Assembly: GCA_910574455.1 (NCBI GenBank)
Contig: CAJSYZ010000011.1
Location: forward strand, 2,960,941-3,024,940
Reading direction: 5' to 3'
DNA length: 64,000 bases
From: Trichaptum fuscoviolaceum
Taxonomy: Eukaryota > Basidiomycota > Agaricomycetes > Hymenochaetales > Trichaptaceae
Position 1 is the stretch's first letter. The number at the start of each line of letters is the position of its first letter. A program made the position numbers and the translations under genes. Shown here piece after piece: positions 36,001 through 47,089 of the stretch. The notes under the pieces are model-generated. The model did no database searches. It saw only the letters and a list, made by a program, of their open reading frames with translations, and had not been told where the DNA came from.

Positions 36001-37310
36001 ATCCTCCCAAGGACTTAAGTTTTCATTGTCTTGCAATGAGATGCTGTGTCTAGTGTAGCTTGGCGTCAGCGAAGCTCATAATATGGTAACAAAGACGAGA
36101 GTGTCATCGTTGTAGGTAGAAGGAAATTTGATCCCGTTGTCGGAGCGTCATGATCCGCTTCTTTAGCATGAACATTAGTAATCTAGTTGCCAGTGGATCA
36201 AACTATGAGCTTTAGCTGAGTCTAAATCAAGCTTCACACTTACCATTACATCGTGCATTCCAGAAATTGATCCCGTACGCATTGCAAGATTTCAAATTTA
36301 AACTCACAAATTGATCCCTCTCGAGTCATCCCAGCCACCTCAAGTCCTCCATCCTCTTCACCAATGAAAGTGGATTCATCTGTGTTGCGAAGCGCCCTGG
36401 CAGGTCGCTTTGTCTTGTCGTCCCGCTTTGACGTAGCGGGCGAGTCTATTATATCCGTTTCTTCACCAGAAAGGCTCTCGTTCTGTCCGGCAGGTGCGTG
36501 AAAGAAAATGTTGCTTGGAGTGGCGGCAGATCTCGACGTCTTTGCGGTCTGCACACGGGTGCGAAATGGAAGTTCACCTTTGGGATCTTCTTTCCTAGCC
36601 TTTTTTGCAGGCTTTCTGTTTGACGCATCCGTACTCGCCGCTTCATATTGTGAGTCAAAGTAGTCAACCTCCAAGCTTCGAAAACATCTGAAAATGTATA
36701 GGCAGTATAACTCACCAATGTCTAAGTCTTCGTTGTATTCAACTTCACAACCACACGTCTTTAACATCGTTCTTCGAGCCTGCTTACGCCAGTTCAAAGC
36801 TATGTAATTACTGATCTGAGGTTGAAGACTTACTACTAGCTTCGCCCTTTGGCTTCCTACATCCACGTTTTCCAGCGAGTTTAGGCACTGTTGAGCCCAT
36901 CTGGGTGCGTGTCTCAAGAGCCTTCGACAAATTGTTTTCAATTTCTACGGTCTCTAGCATTGCTGCTTCTTGGTTTTCTGCTCAGTCACCTTCTTTCGTA
37001 CCTTGTCAGCTGCCTCTTGTTCTTTTGCTGCCCGTTTCTGCTCCGCAGCGAGTTTTTTCCTCTCTTTCGCGACCGCGACTTGCTGGGCCGCAGCTCTGCG
37101 GAAAGCTGCCCGTTCTTCCTTCTGTTTTTCCTTCTCCTCCTTCTCCTTCAATGCCTCATCCCGCCTCGCTGCCTGCTGTACTTTCCTTTTGTCTTTTTCT
37201 TCCTTCTCCCGCAATATCTCCTCCTTTGTTCGTCTTGTTCTGAGTTGGTCAACTACTGCTCCGGGGTGCTGGTTATTGTTCTTAGCCCTCGTCTGTCTTC
37301 GAGTTGACAT
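33062..37310 (-). CDS. DUF6532-like accessory protein with Lys/Glu coiled-coil head and acidic tail
   Basis: A multi-exon reading chain from the ATG at 37310 to the stop at 33062. The N-terminus (STRRQTRAKNNNQHPGAV) leads into about 90 residues of Lys/Arg/Glu/Ala-rich coiled coil. A middle part (36246-36941) is basic, with likely nuclear signals (KPAKKARKE). A helical region near 33551-34523 (FISTLWGKVFDS, FLWESWYSMERVSK, PIGALALAATAV) resembles the DUF6532 domain of basidiomycete proteins, in which a PxGALAL motif is typical. The C-terminus is very acidic, with GADEDE repeats. Proteins of this build are common in agaricomycetes and often sit beside transposases. Exon boundaries are only partly resolved. 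Function unknown; a DNA- or transposase-binding accessory role is a guess from context. Confidence 0.5.
33147..33255. repeat. 18-nt tandem repeat encoding GADEDE
   Basis: About five copies of an 18-nt unit (CCCTCGTCCTCGTCCGCG). On the minus strand they encode Glu/Asp-rich GADEDE repeats in the tail of the DUF6532-like protein. Confidence 0.85.
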
Positions 37311-37339
37311 TTTGTGCAGTGTTTTGAGACTTGGGTGAT

Positions 37340-37625
37340 AATAAGATGGATCGAAGGTGCTAGTTCAAGATCAGGGAGGCGGGGGCGTCTATCTTAGACA
37401 AGTTGAAAATTTACGCCCACTCACTCAGGCTGCCACTGGCCAGGCTGCCACAGTGTGTGACTTACTACTACTAGTAGTACTAGTACTAGTACTCACTGGC
37501 ACTCAGGCTGGCACTGCACTCAGGCTGGCAGCCTTACCGTACTACCAGGAGTACTAGTAGTACTATGACTAATTTAAACTCAGGTTCAAGTTCACTCACT
37601 GCCAGCCTGCTGGCACTCAGCTGTG
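37340..37625. repeat. Palindromic-word island between divergent transposon genes
   Basis: Short words repeat on both strands: ACTACTAGTAGTAC, CACTGGCA, CTCAGGCTG, GGTTCAAGTTC. The island fills the gap between the accessory gene start (37310, -) and the transposase start (37665, +), so it is likely their shared promoter and/or a binding-site array. The same vocabulary recurs at 41800-41960 and 47090-48290. Confidence 0.65.
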
Positions 37626-37664
37626 AGTCCCAATCATCGACATGTACTACTGAAGGTTACATTG

Positions 37665-40600
37665 ATGCCAGCGACACGGAAAAAGCACGATCCCCTTCAT
37701 TTTCCACCAACTATTCGATGCACCTTGCCCAGCTGTAGTAGGATGTTCAAGAGTCAATCTGGAAGAGCAAGACATGAATATTCAGCTCATCCGATGTCAT
37801 CCGTGGCAAGATCTACTGCCTGTGGTCACGACTACTATGATCCTTCACCTATTCGACCCACACGAGCTCCAACTCCTCAACCTCTACCGAGGTCGTCCGA
37901 ACTTCCAACAGAGGGTCATTTTGAGAGCGGCCCTGACTCCTACGATTACGATATTTCCATGCTTACACAGGATATCTCGATGCTCAGTATAGGCCGAGAC
38001 GAGCTGCTTCAAGACCTAGACAGACCTGATTCTCTGTCCCATTCTGGCACCGGAAGTGACAGTGGCCGTAGTGCATCCTCTGAAGATTTGGACTTCGACG
38101 TTGGAGATCATGAGGAGAGTGATGGTGACCTAAAGGTGTATCACAGATATATGAATGGTGCGCACCAAGTATATTGTCCTCGGTTTGATAGCACTCTGAT
38201 GAAAAACATCGTGCAGCCACCCCGTGTGATGCGGAAGGAAACAACTTAGAAAACGACGAACCACCTGTTCCGCGAAATGAACCTGCACCAAATGACTGGT
38301 CTCCCTATTCGTGCCGAGCAGATTTTGAGCTCGCAGACTTTCTTTATCGCGATGAGAAATGTCTGCTGGTAATATAACAAAGCTTCTCGGAATCATGAAG
38401 GCTTACCAGCGAATTCAGTCTGTGAAGAACGCGAAATCTGGCGGATATTCTGAGTTGGACGTAACTAAGCCCGACGATGACTCAGATCTGGATCCCACTA
38501 GTACGCTACTCGATGGAGACGCACAAAAGTTGTACAATGTCATTGACGCTACGAGAGTTGGTGATGTGCCTTGGAAATCCTTTAGTAACTTCTACACGGA
38601 CAACAATGGCCAAAAAGCGACAGACGAGAACACCGAGTCATGGAAGAGGAAAGGATATGATGTATGGTATCGGGATCCCTTGGAAGTGATCCGAAATTTG
38701 GTGGATAATACGGCTTTAGAAGGCGAATTCGACTATGTCCCATTTCGTGAATATCAGCCAAAGGAGGAATCTGATGACATCAATGACAAAGAACGAGTGT
38801 TCAGAAATTACATGTCCGGAAATTTTGCTTGGGAACAGGCTGTAGGTCATGACTCATGAACTCGCAGGAAACATACTGATTATCCTTGACTTAGAATAAG
38901 ATCTACGCCGAAGATAAAGCAGTCCATGGATCTATGTTCGTTCCGGTGATCTTGGGGAGCGACAAGACAACAGTTTCCGTTGGAACTGGCAACAACGAAT
39001 ATTATCCGTTATATCTCTCAATAGGAAATGTATCAAACAAGGCCCGGCGGTCCCAAAAGTTGAATACAGTCCAGCTTGTAGCATTTTTAGCAATACCAAA
39101 GAGTGTGTGTCAAAAACTGAGCCATTCAATTGTGTTTTGACGCTTTTTTGCAGCTGAGCGACAGTACGAAAAGTCAGATGACTTCCGTCGCTTTAGACAT
39201 CAAATTTTTCATTCATCTATATCGAGAATCTTGAGTTCACTGAAGACCGCCATGTCCATAAACAATGAACAGACCATTCTCCGGTGCCCTGATGGTCACT
39301 TGCGTAGGTCGGTTCTCGGATTCGGCTCGTATATAGCCGATTATCCGGAACAGGTGAGTCTATGCGCAATATGCACTGGATGGTGCTGCAAGTAAGTACC
39401 ATCCTTTCCAAAATCGCATAGGAGTCTGAGGAAATGGCTTACGGTGGCTATATAGATGCACAGCTCCCCACAAGGACCTAGATAATCCGGAGTTTGCATC
39501 AAATCCTCGAACAAAAGAGCTACACGAACGATTGATAGAGCAGGTAAATGACAACAACTTAACCAGAGCAACAATTCGCAAAGAGTATGGGTTCCACCAA
39601 GATATCGTGGTATGTGCTCCAAATTCTCCATTGGATGCGCTTCTAAGAACTATGTTTTCCCGTAGCCCTTCACCAATGACTTTCCGCGCGCAGATATATG
39701 CGATCTCATTTCTCCGGACCTATTGCACCAAATCATCAAAGGTGCTTTCAAGGATCATCTTGTCGAGTGGATATGCCAGAGCTTGACCACAACAGAGCTG
39801 GATATTGTGGATAAAAGGTGCCATTCTCAAACAATTTGTATAATATGAATACTATCGCTGACCTCCGCGTAGAATCAGAGTCGCTGCTCCTTTTCCTGGA
39901 CTACGTAGATTCCCCGAAGGCCGAGGCTTCAAGCAATGGACAGGCAATGATTCAAAGGCACTTATGAAAGTATGTGATTTTTCCTTCTTGTTCGAGGCGG
40001 TCGTTTGCTGATAGTAGTCGATGTAAACCGCTTAGGTGTATCTTCCGGCTATTGTGGGCATTGTGCAGGATGATATAATTCATGCATTGAGTGCATTTCT
40101 CGACTTCTGTTATCTTGTGCGTCGGTACACGATTACAGCCTCAACACTTGATCAGATCAAAGCCTCTCTGGATTGCTTTCATCAATATCGGCAAATATTC
40201 ATAGCTATGGGTATCCGGGACAACTTCTCACTACCACGACAGCATGCCATGGTCCACTATCCTACAATGATTCCTCTGTTCGCTGCACCGAGTGGACTAT
40301 GTTCATCGATCACAGAGAATAAGCACATTTACGCGGTCAAGGAAACATGGCGACGCTCAAACAAAAATGATCCCTTGGGTCAGATGATCACAGCAAACCA
40401 ACGACTCAGTAAACTTATTGCATTCAAGGGCAGACTTCAAAAGGCGTGGAATGCTGGATGATACGTTAGCCGAGGCTTCGTGGAGAGCTTTGCGAGATGT
40501 TTTGCGCAAGAATATGTTGTCAGAGTCAGAGTCGGATGACGCTGAGAGGGACCCTGATGCCAGTGGGGGAGAGCAGATGCAACAACGTGACGTATTAGTA

Positions 40601-41669
40601 GTAGGTGAAGCTGATGATACAGATGACTTCTTCGATGCCATTGTGGGTATTCAAGAGCTCAACGAAATTGCAGATTTGGACGATTCCGAAAGTTTAATAG
40701 ATGAGCCACAGCGTGGTGCGGTTCATGGCGTAGGAAATGCTGAACGCCAGCTCCGCTTGGGTGGCGGGAATGACCCTTTGAGCTTTACGTTAATGGCTTC
40801 GAAAAAACGTTAGTGAAACATCCTTTTGGTGCTGCAAATCCAACTTGTTTATTGTTATCCTTGCAGAGTCCAGTAAAGTGTACCCTAAACAGCTCGATGC
40901 TCTCGCGGCAATAGAAGGCTATCCAGAACTTCGACAACTCCGACAACTCATCAAGAAACACTTATTCAACAAGTACGAAAGTTGTAACACCAACTCAAAG
41001 TGTTCTGCTACTACTAGTAGTAGCAGGCAAGCCAAATTAAACTACAACGGATTTGAACACTATAAACTGGATATTAGCAATGACTTTTCAATTTTCCATT
41101 CAGCCACCGCGTTCTTTGCGTATCGTGGTGAATCGATCCCTATAGAACAAGCAATGAGGGAGGTGATCAGGTCCAGTCCCTCTTGGCGCGGAAAACCTCG
41201 ACGAGATGCAGTTCTTGTCCGAGGTGGTTCCCGCAAACAGGGGTTCGCAGGAATGAGAGTTGCCAGGGTTATACTTTTTTTCTCATTCACCGTTAAAGTG
41301 GAACGTCAGGAATGCGCTCTCGTCCAGTTTTTCAAGCGTGTTGGAGAATCGCCCGACCCGAAAACAAGAATGTGGATAGTTGAACCAGCATATGAGTTGG
41401 AGAGCTCTACCGCCTGTGTCGGACGCTGTCCCGGAGTGAATGACAGTGGCAGACATCACTATCACCGTGACTGCAAGGCTCCGAAGCTGTCTGTGATAGA
41501 TATAGGGGACATCTTTCGTTTAGCTCACCTCCTTGGGGTCCCGAAGGGTGACGAATCTCCTCCGAAGTCATTGACACCTGAGGAATCCCTGGACTTTTAC
41601 GATAGATTCTACGTTAACAGATTTGCTGACATGCACATGCACGAAACATTGTACGAAACTAGACAATGA
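37665..41669 (+). CDS. Plavaka-type transposase (two apparent frameshifts)
   Basis: The ATG at 37665 opens a C2H2 zinc finger (CTLPSCSRMFKSQSGRARHEYSAH), the usual N-terminal DNA-binding module. An intron at 38136-38191 joins it to the CDAEGN block. Then come hallmark Plavaka segments in order: DWSPYSCRADFELADFLYRDE, VGDVPWKSF, YDVWYRDPLEVIRNL, GEFDYVPFREY, MFVPVILGSDKTTVSVGTG, NEYYPLYLSIGNV, FLAIPK, RCPDGHLRRSVLGFGSYIAD, CAICTGWCCKCTAPHKD, DICDLISPDLLHQIIKG, LPAIVGIVQDDIIHALSAF, and the C-terminal SPSWRGKPRRDAVLV and FYVNRFADMHMHETLY. At about 38357 one A appears missing between RDEK and MSAG. Near 40410 the frame shifts again before DFKRRGMLDD. So the copy may be inactive unless these are sequence errors. 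At least seven introns are visible. Confidence 0.85.
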
Positions 41670-41799
41670 TTACTACTAACTTGAAGTAAAGCTTTTCAAT
41701 TAGCATACACAACCTTGAATGTACTATATTGAAACTTACGAGTGAGGACTCGGATATGGCAATGAAACAAAAGGATGTACTAGACGAAACAGACCTTAG

Positions 41800-41960
41800 T
41801 ACTACGTATGTAACGTAGTACTACACTGGCTTGCAGCATTGGCTCTTAAAGACTAGTAGTACCATGACACTGTTTTAACTTCAACTTCAAGTTATGGTGT
41901 TCTTGGCTTGCTTTCAAGTTGTACAGTATACTACTAGTGGTACACTGGCAATGATATCAT
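41800..41960. repeat. Palindromic-word island 3' of the transposase
   Basis: Contains TAGTACTACGTA...TACGTAGTACTA-like, ACTAGTAGTACC, AACTTCAACTTCAAGTT, ACTACTAGTGGTAC and CACTGGCA: the same words as the island at 37340-37625. It separates the convergent 3' ends of the transposase and the downstream accessory gene. Confidence 0.6.
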
Positions 41961-42117
41961 GGCAGTAGTATTTCATTCAGGTTGGTCAAGGCAATGTTAT
42001 TATCAGCAAATCACAAAGCGACACAAGGAAAAACTGTAGACACTAGCATAGCGCAAAGATTACATGGGAACTCCAAGTCATAGCTTCACCTCCGAGTCCA
42101 GCTCTGCCCCGCAACAG

Positions 42118-45100
42118 CTAGTTGTGGTGACTGTTTCTATTAGAAGACCTTTCTTCCTGCTTGCCATTAGGAAGATACATCGGTGTGCAAATATCCTCAG
42201 GCTTTCGGTTCATCACTTCGCTTAGATAATCGCGATACTGTGAGTTGTAGATCTCTCCCGGTGATAAACTCGTCCTGGCAGTCGAAGCCCCGGCCGTAAC
42301 CCTCGCTCCGGGTGGTATATCGTTACATATCTCGAGCACCGTTGCTATCAGTTGGTCTTGAAATTTATCATAGCGGGTACTATTGTGGGTATCCTTCAAG
42401 TCTACGTAAGCCGTGAACTTCTCAATAGAGTCAAGGACTGCGTCAGTTCTCTCCTCCCGAGCATGTATGATATCGTTCATTACGTAGCGGATTGAACGGG
42501 ATAGCTGGTTACCCATGACTGTGTGGAAAAGATCCTCGTTGAGGACTATTTGCAACCACCTCTTGACGACTTTAAAACCATGTATCAACTCCCGCTGAAT
42601 CCTTTCCAAACGACGGACATCTCGTAAGTCGAGTTTGTTCAAAAAATCAGCGAAAGAGGGATTAGGCCCCAAGGCCTTCAAGGTCCTTTTCATGTCTTCA
42701 ACAGATTTGATGCGAAGGTCGTCGGCCATAACAAAGTTCGGCACTTCTTCACCGTTATGGAGTGCGCGGACCTTGTCCCAAAGTGTGAGCGCCAGTCTCC
42801 GTCCAATCTCCGAGTCTTTAAAGACTAGATGCTTGTGAACGTCAGGCTGAGGGCGTACCTGAGGCAATCCCCCAAACAGTTGGACCGCAGGCGTTACGAA
42901 AGTTCCTGGGTTGTCCACCGTCATTGAGTAGAGCCTTTCCTGTGCATTGGGCTTGAAATTAAACTGAAGAGCTGCCGATTGTTGGAGGAGTTTGTCAATT
43001 TCTACGATGAAATCGTAAAGTGCGTTGTAATGGAGCTGGAAATATGGTAGAAAGAACCGGAAAGCAGTTAATTTGTTCACCTGAGATGCGTCGAATGGCA
43101 GGTTTTGACGTTGCCAAGCTTCACGATTCAGGATAAATTTGACATGTGGTGGGTCTTTTACCACAGTGTAGGATATTTCTTCCGGTTCCGGGGAACGACT
43201 CGAAGTCGGAGGTGGCAAGTAAACTCGAAGGTATCGATTAAAGTGTTCATGCATGACGACAGTGTTACGACCTGGGGGGAACCTGGGGGCCGGGGCGCGT
43301 TAGCGGCTTCCGGGGCAAGGCCTGGGAGAGCGCGCGGCAGCGGCGAAGGCGAAGGGGAACCGTTAAGGACGCTACAACGCCAACGGAGTCGCGCGGGGAG
43401 CGGGGCTACGGGGGCGAGACGCAAGGGGGCTCAAGGCGAGGACGGGACGGAGTCAGAGTCGAGGCTGGGAAGGCAGAGTCGAGGCGCGGGGAGACAGAGT
43501 CGAGACGCGGGGAAATGCAAAGCGGGATTCTGGCGGGAATCTGGATTCGCGCGGGAATCTGGATTCGCGCGGGAATCTGGATTCGTGCGGGAATCTGGAT
43601 TCGTGCGGGGATCTGGATTCGTGCGGGGATCGCAGAGCGGGAATTGTTCGGGGCTTTGGCGGGAATCACAGAGCGGGATTCTGGCGGGAATCTCAGAGCG
43701 GGATTCTGGCGGGAATCTCAGAGCGGGATTCTGGGCAGGACTCAGAGCGGGATTCGCAGAGCGGGACCCGGGACAAGACAGAGACAAGAGAGCCAGAGAG
43801 CAGGCGTGCTCAGGACGGGAGCAGAGAGCTCAGGATAACCGGGATCTCAAGGCAACACTTCTGTATCAGGAGGAGGTTCCCTAAGGAAGCACTCAACAAG
43901 TCAGCATTGTAAAACTACACTAGAGACAAGACAGAAACACACCTAAGGAAGCACTCGACAAGAGGACAAAAGTGAGTGCTCCTTACGGTGGCGACAGGTA
44001 TTTATCTACTGGGCAGAATCTACAGGGAACGGACATGCACAAACGCGCAACTAACTAGTTACACAATCTTGCGGGCGAAGGCCGCGCATACAGTGACGTG
44101 AATCCGGGTTTCGGGATTCGGTGCGGGAACATCTGGGTAAGATCTAAGGGAACGAGCGTGAAGCATGGTCAAGTGAAACAAAGAGAACTTAAAGGAATGT
44201 AATTGTGCGCGAGGTATCAAGCTGGCGCACAGGCAGCGGGGTAACGAACGTGGGGGGCGGATGTAATGCATACATCGTCTCGGGATAAGTTGCAGGCAAC
44301 TTCTGGCGTGGATCAGGGTCGCGGGAGATCGACAGGGACCAACTTCGAAGAAGCCGGTGCTTCGATGTCGTAACGAAGCCTAATCGCGAGGTGCGCGCGG
44401 GGCAGGGCGACTAAGGACGGGGTTCGAGTCCTTGCGGACAATGAGATCAATCCCGCACACGGGGTGGCGGGAATGTGGTCTGCGGGCCGGGACAGGACGC
44501 TACTAACGAGACTAGTTGGCTGGCACGTGCGTGGCCAGGCCAATCACCTGGGGCTATCTCAAGACGAGGTTAGCATCGAGGAGCGGGGAAGCTAAGGGGT
44601 TTCCCTTGGACGACGGGAAACTCGCGCGATTCGCGACGGGATCATGCAGGGAATCTGGTTCGGGTTTCGACCGGGTTTCGAGTTCGGGTTTCGACTGGGA
44701 ATCGAGTTCGGGTTTAGACCGGGAATCGAGTTCGGGTTTCGACCGGGAATCGTAGCGGGAATCTTTCGGGAATCAGAGCGGGAACTTAGCTGGGGTTGCG
44801 ATGGGAATCGCGGCGGGATCGAAGGCGGGAATCCTGCGGGGGATTTGCGCAGGGATTCGAGACGGGATGCGAGGCGGGAAACGAGCGGGTTTTCGACTGG
44901 GATCGTGCGGGGGAAAGGAGCGGGATTCCAACCGGGACGAGTGGGGGAGTCTTGACAGGACTCCAACCGTGAACGAGCGTGGGTTGCGGGATTGTCAGAG
45001 GGGACGCTTGACAGCGTTCGCGGCGAGGCGGGATTCCTGGCGGGGCAGGCTGTGGACGAACAAGGGCAGGTCGAGAGGCACAGGATGTCGAAGGGGTTAG

Positions 45101-47056
45101 CTAGGGCACCGTGGCAGGACAAGCGCAGGGCAGGGTTCGTGACCGGGCAGGATTGCGGGATAGCAATCCTTGACCGCTGTCGTGTTGGCTTACTCAAGGC
45201 CAGACAGAGGTCGGCTTGGACGCAGTGGATCAATCTCCTAACTGCACTTCATGACTGTGGACGCGAGGCCGGGATCTGGTATCCGGGCATAGTCGAGAAC
45301 CTACGAGGTCTGGGATAGCTATGGCTATGGCTATGGCTGTGGCAGGCTATGGCTATGGCTGTGGCTATGGTGAGTGACTTCGGGACTATGGCGAGGTACG
45401 GGGTTCGCTGGGGCGGGGAACAGAGCATGACGGGAGCGGGGAGCGAGCGGGGGATCATCCTAGAGTCGGGGGAACGATGAGGCGGGCTAGGGATGGATCT
45501 AGACACGGGGACGAGGCGGGGGACTGACGAGGAGACGTGGGCGAGGACAAGCAGGGGCGAGGAGGTCGTAGCGGGGCGGAACTCTTAGCAGGAGAATGCA
45601 TGGCGAAGCAGAGGTTCTTCTGGGATCAGAGAGCGGGGGATCCTTTCGGGATCTAGCCAAGGTCGCGATTTCGGGTTTCAGCATACCGTGTTCTGTTCGG
45701 GATTGCCTTAGACATGTTGGGGTCCTGGGGGATCCCGACAGACAGACAATGTCTTAAAGTTGGCGGCAAAGTAATTGAGAGTGCCGGGAACAGAATTCAT
45801 TGAGTACTTGGTTCTCAGTATCTCCTCGCCAGTGAAATCAAGGACAATTGCACAGCCTTCCCGGAGGTAGGTCAGTAGATTATCTGTAAGCTTCCTCATT
45901 CTTACAGCGTCGCCTGCTTGCCGTGACTAACAAGGGTATGTTTTTAGATGTCACTCTTTTTAGAAATGTGATCATGTTACTTACCCCAGACATTTTGTCT
46001 TCCACGAGATCGATTGACGCTGATACGTCATTTAAAGTATCTGCAACGTTCTTCTGGACTCCTTCCATCACGGCAAACCTCTTCTCCAAATCCGTAACTC
46101 GAGCCCTCAATTCATTGGAATCCTTTTTATGAAATTCCTCCCATTTTTTCAGCTTCTTGGTCAAGTCCTGCAGCTGCTTGACTCCTGCATTTGGATCGTC
46201 TAAGGGCTCGAGCTCAGAGGGGGTTGGCGAATGAGATGAACTCTTTGGGATCAAGTGAGCCGATTCGATGTTTTCTGTGCCAGTGAAGGGTTAGCTTTGG
46301 ACACAGACTATGATAGAAAAGGGAGGAAGAATGCGTTACCTTCGCTTGGATCGACGTTATCAACTTGAGAATCCGATACTCCAATTGCCGGCGAACTGCG
46401 CATAGATTTTTGGGCAGCAGACACTTTAGAACGCAAATCCGACAACATGTCATTTGGAGTACTACGTGGGCTGCGGCTGAATCGAGGCCGAGGAGTAGGT
46501 GAAGGGGTTGAAGGATTGAGGACGCTAATTTGAAGAACCCTCTTATTTGGAATAGTCGGATCGTTCTGCGCGACGTCCCGGGAGGAGGGAAAGGAACTCG
46601 GTGGATCAGAGTTCCAGACACGCCTCCGAGGCTCCCCTCGATAGCCATTGGCGCCAAAGTATGTTCCAAGTCCTTCACGCGGTGTATAACTGTTGTGTAC
46701 GTGTTGTGCGCTGCCTCTATAGTCGCGGTTCAAGTCCGCAGGGTATGAGGAGCTGGTCCTGTCTTGGTATTGCCCACTGGCGCTGGTAAGGCTCGGCCCC
46801 GGAGTGCTCGTGAGACTGTGCTCATAAAGTCTCCGTTTATTACTTCTGTTCTTGCTGTGCCAGTCCTTCTGTGAATACGGCGGTGAATAGGAACGTTCAC
46901 GGCCCTTCGAGTACCGATTACGACTGGAACGATGCTCCGACTCGGATTCGGATTCTTCGAAATAATTGTCAGAACCGGCGAGGGGTCCGACTCAAACTCA
47001 GGCTCACCTTCACTTTTCGGGCTGCGCTGACGCTTCTTACTATTGTATGATGGCAT
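42118..47056 (-). CDS. Transposon accessory protein of unknown family, interrupted by an LTR-type insertion
   Basis: Reads from the ATG at 47056 (MPSYNSKKRQRSPKSEGE) to the stop at 42118. The head is basic and Ser/Pro-rich with SRSPRSTPND-type stretches. A coiled coil follows (KQLQDLTKKLKKWEEFHKK). After exon 45708-45899 (LTDNLLTYLREGC) a 2478-bp insertion at 43263-45740 breaks the frame. Beyond it a long open frame continues (MHEHFNRYLRVYLPPP) with helical, charged sequence. If the insertion and one copy of its 5-bp duplication are ignored, the codons on either side are in the same frame, so the gene was intact before insertion. I recognise no domain; family and function are unknown. As it stands the gene is probably broken. 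Confidence 0.5.
43533..43732. repeat. 18-nt and ~24-nt minisatellites inside the LTR-type insertion
   Basis: About five copies of GCGGGAATCTGGATTCGC (43533-43630), then about three copies of a related unit GCGGGAATCTCAGAGCGG plus GATTCTG (43659-43732). Confidence 0.85.
44659..44752. repeat. 24-nt minisatellite inside the LTR-type insertion
   Basis: About four copies of a 24-nt unit containing CGGGTTTCGACCGGGAATCG and GAGTT. Confidence 0.85.
45318..45370. repeat. GCTATG hexamer repeat
   Basis: Repeated GCTATG with GCTGTG variants, in the 3' part of the LTR-type insertion. Confidence 0.85.
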
Positions 47057-47089
47057 AACTGCAAACTGGAGGAGTCTCAGGCTTGCCGT

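Larger units (their letters stand above)
43263..45740. mobile_element. LTR-type insertion (solo LTR-like, 2478 bp) with 5-bp target duplication
   Basis: Begins TGTTACGACCTGGGGGG and ends GGGGATCCCGACA, i.e. TG...CA with TGT/ACA ends. It is flanked by identical GACAG at 43258-43262 and 45741-45745. No second copy of the terminal sequence is seen, so it resembles a solo long terminal repeat of a Gypsy-type element rather than a full one; agaricomycete Gypsy LTRs often begin TGTTACGACC or similar. It is GC-rich and has minisatellites. No protein of its own: the long frames in it are products of repeats and GC bias. Confidence 0.75.

Noticed and set aside
36891..37338. Long plus-strand hydrophobic open frames (Leu/Phe/Ser/Cys-rich)
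   Set aside because: They are the antisense of the Lys/Glu-rich coiled-coil exon; AAG/GAG runs read backwards give Leu/Phe/Ser-rich sequence.
43105..43884. 259-residue plus-strand open frame
   Set aside because: Crosses the LTR boundary, overlaps the antisense of the accessory gene, and consists of Arg/Gly/Glu-rich translations of minisatellites.
44395..44430. GGTTCGAGTCC resembling a tRNA T-arm
   Set aside because: The bases on either side do not pair as a T-stem and no D-arm, anticodon arm or acceptor stem is found. It lies in GC-rich LTR-type sequence with many GGTTTCGA words.
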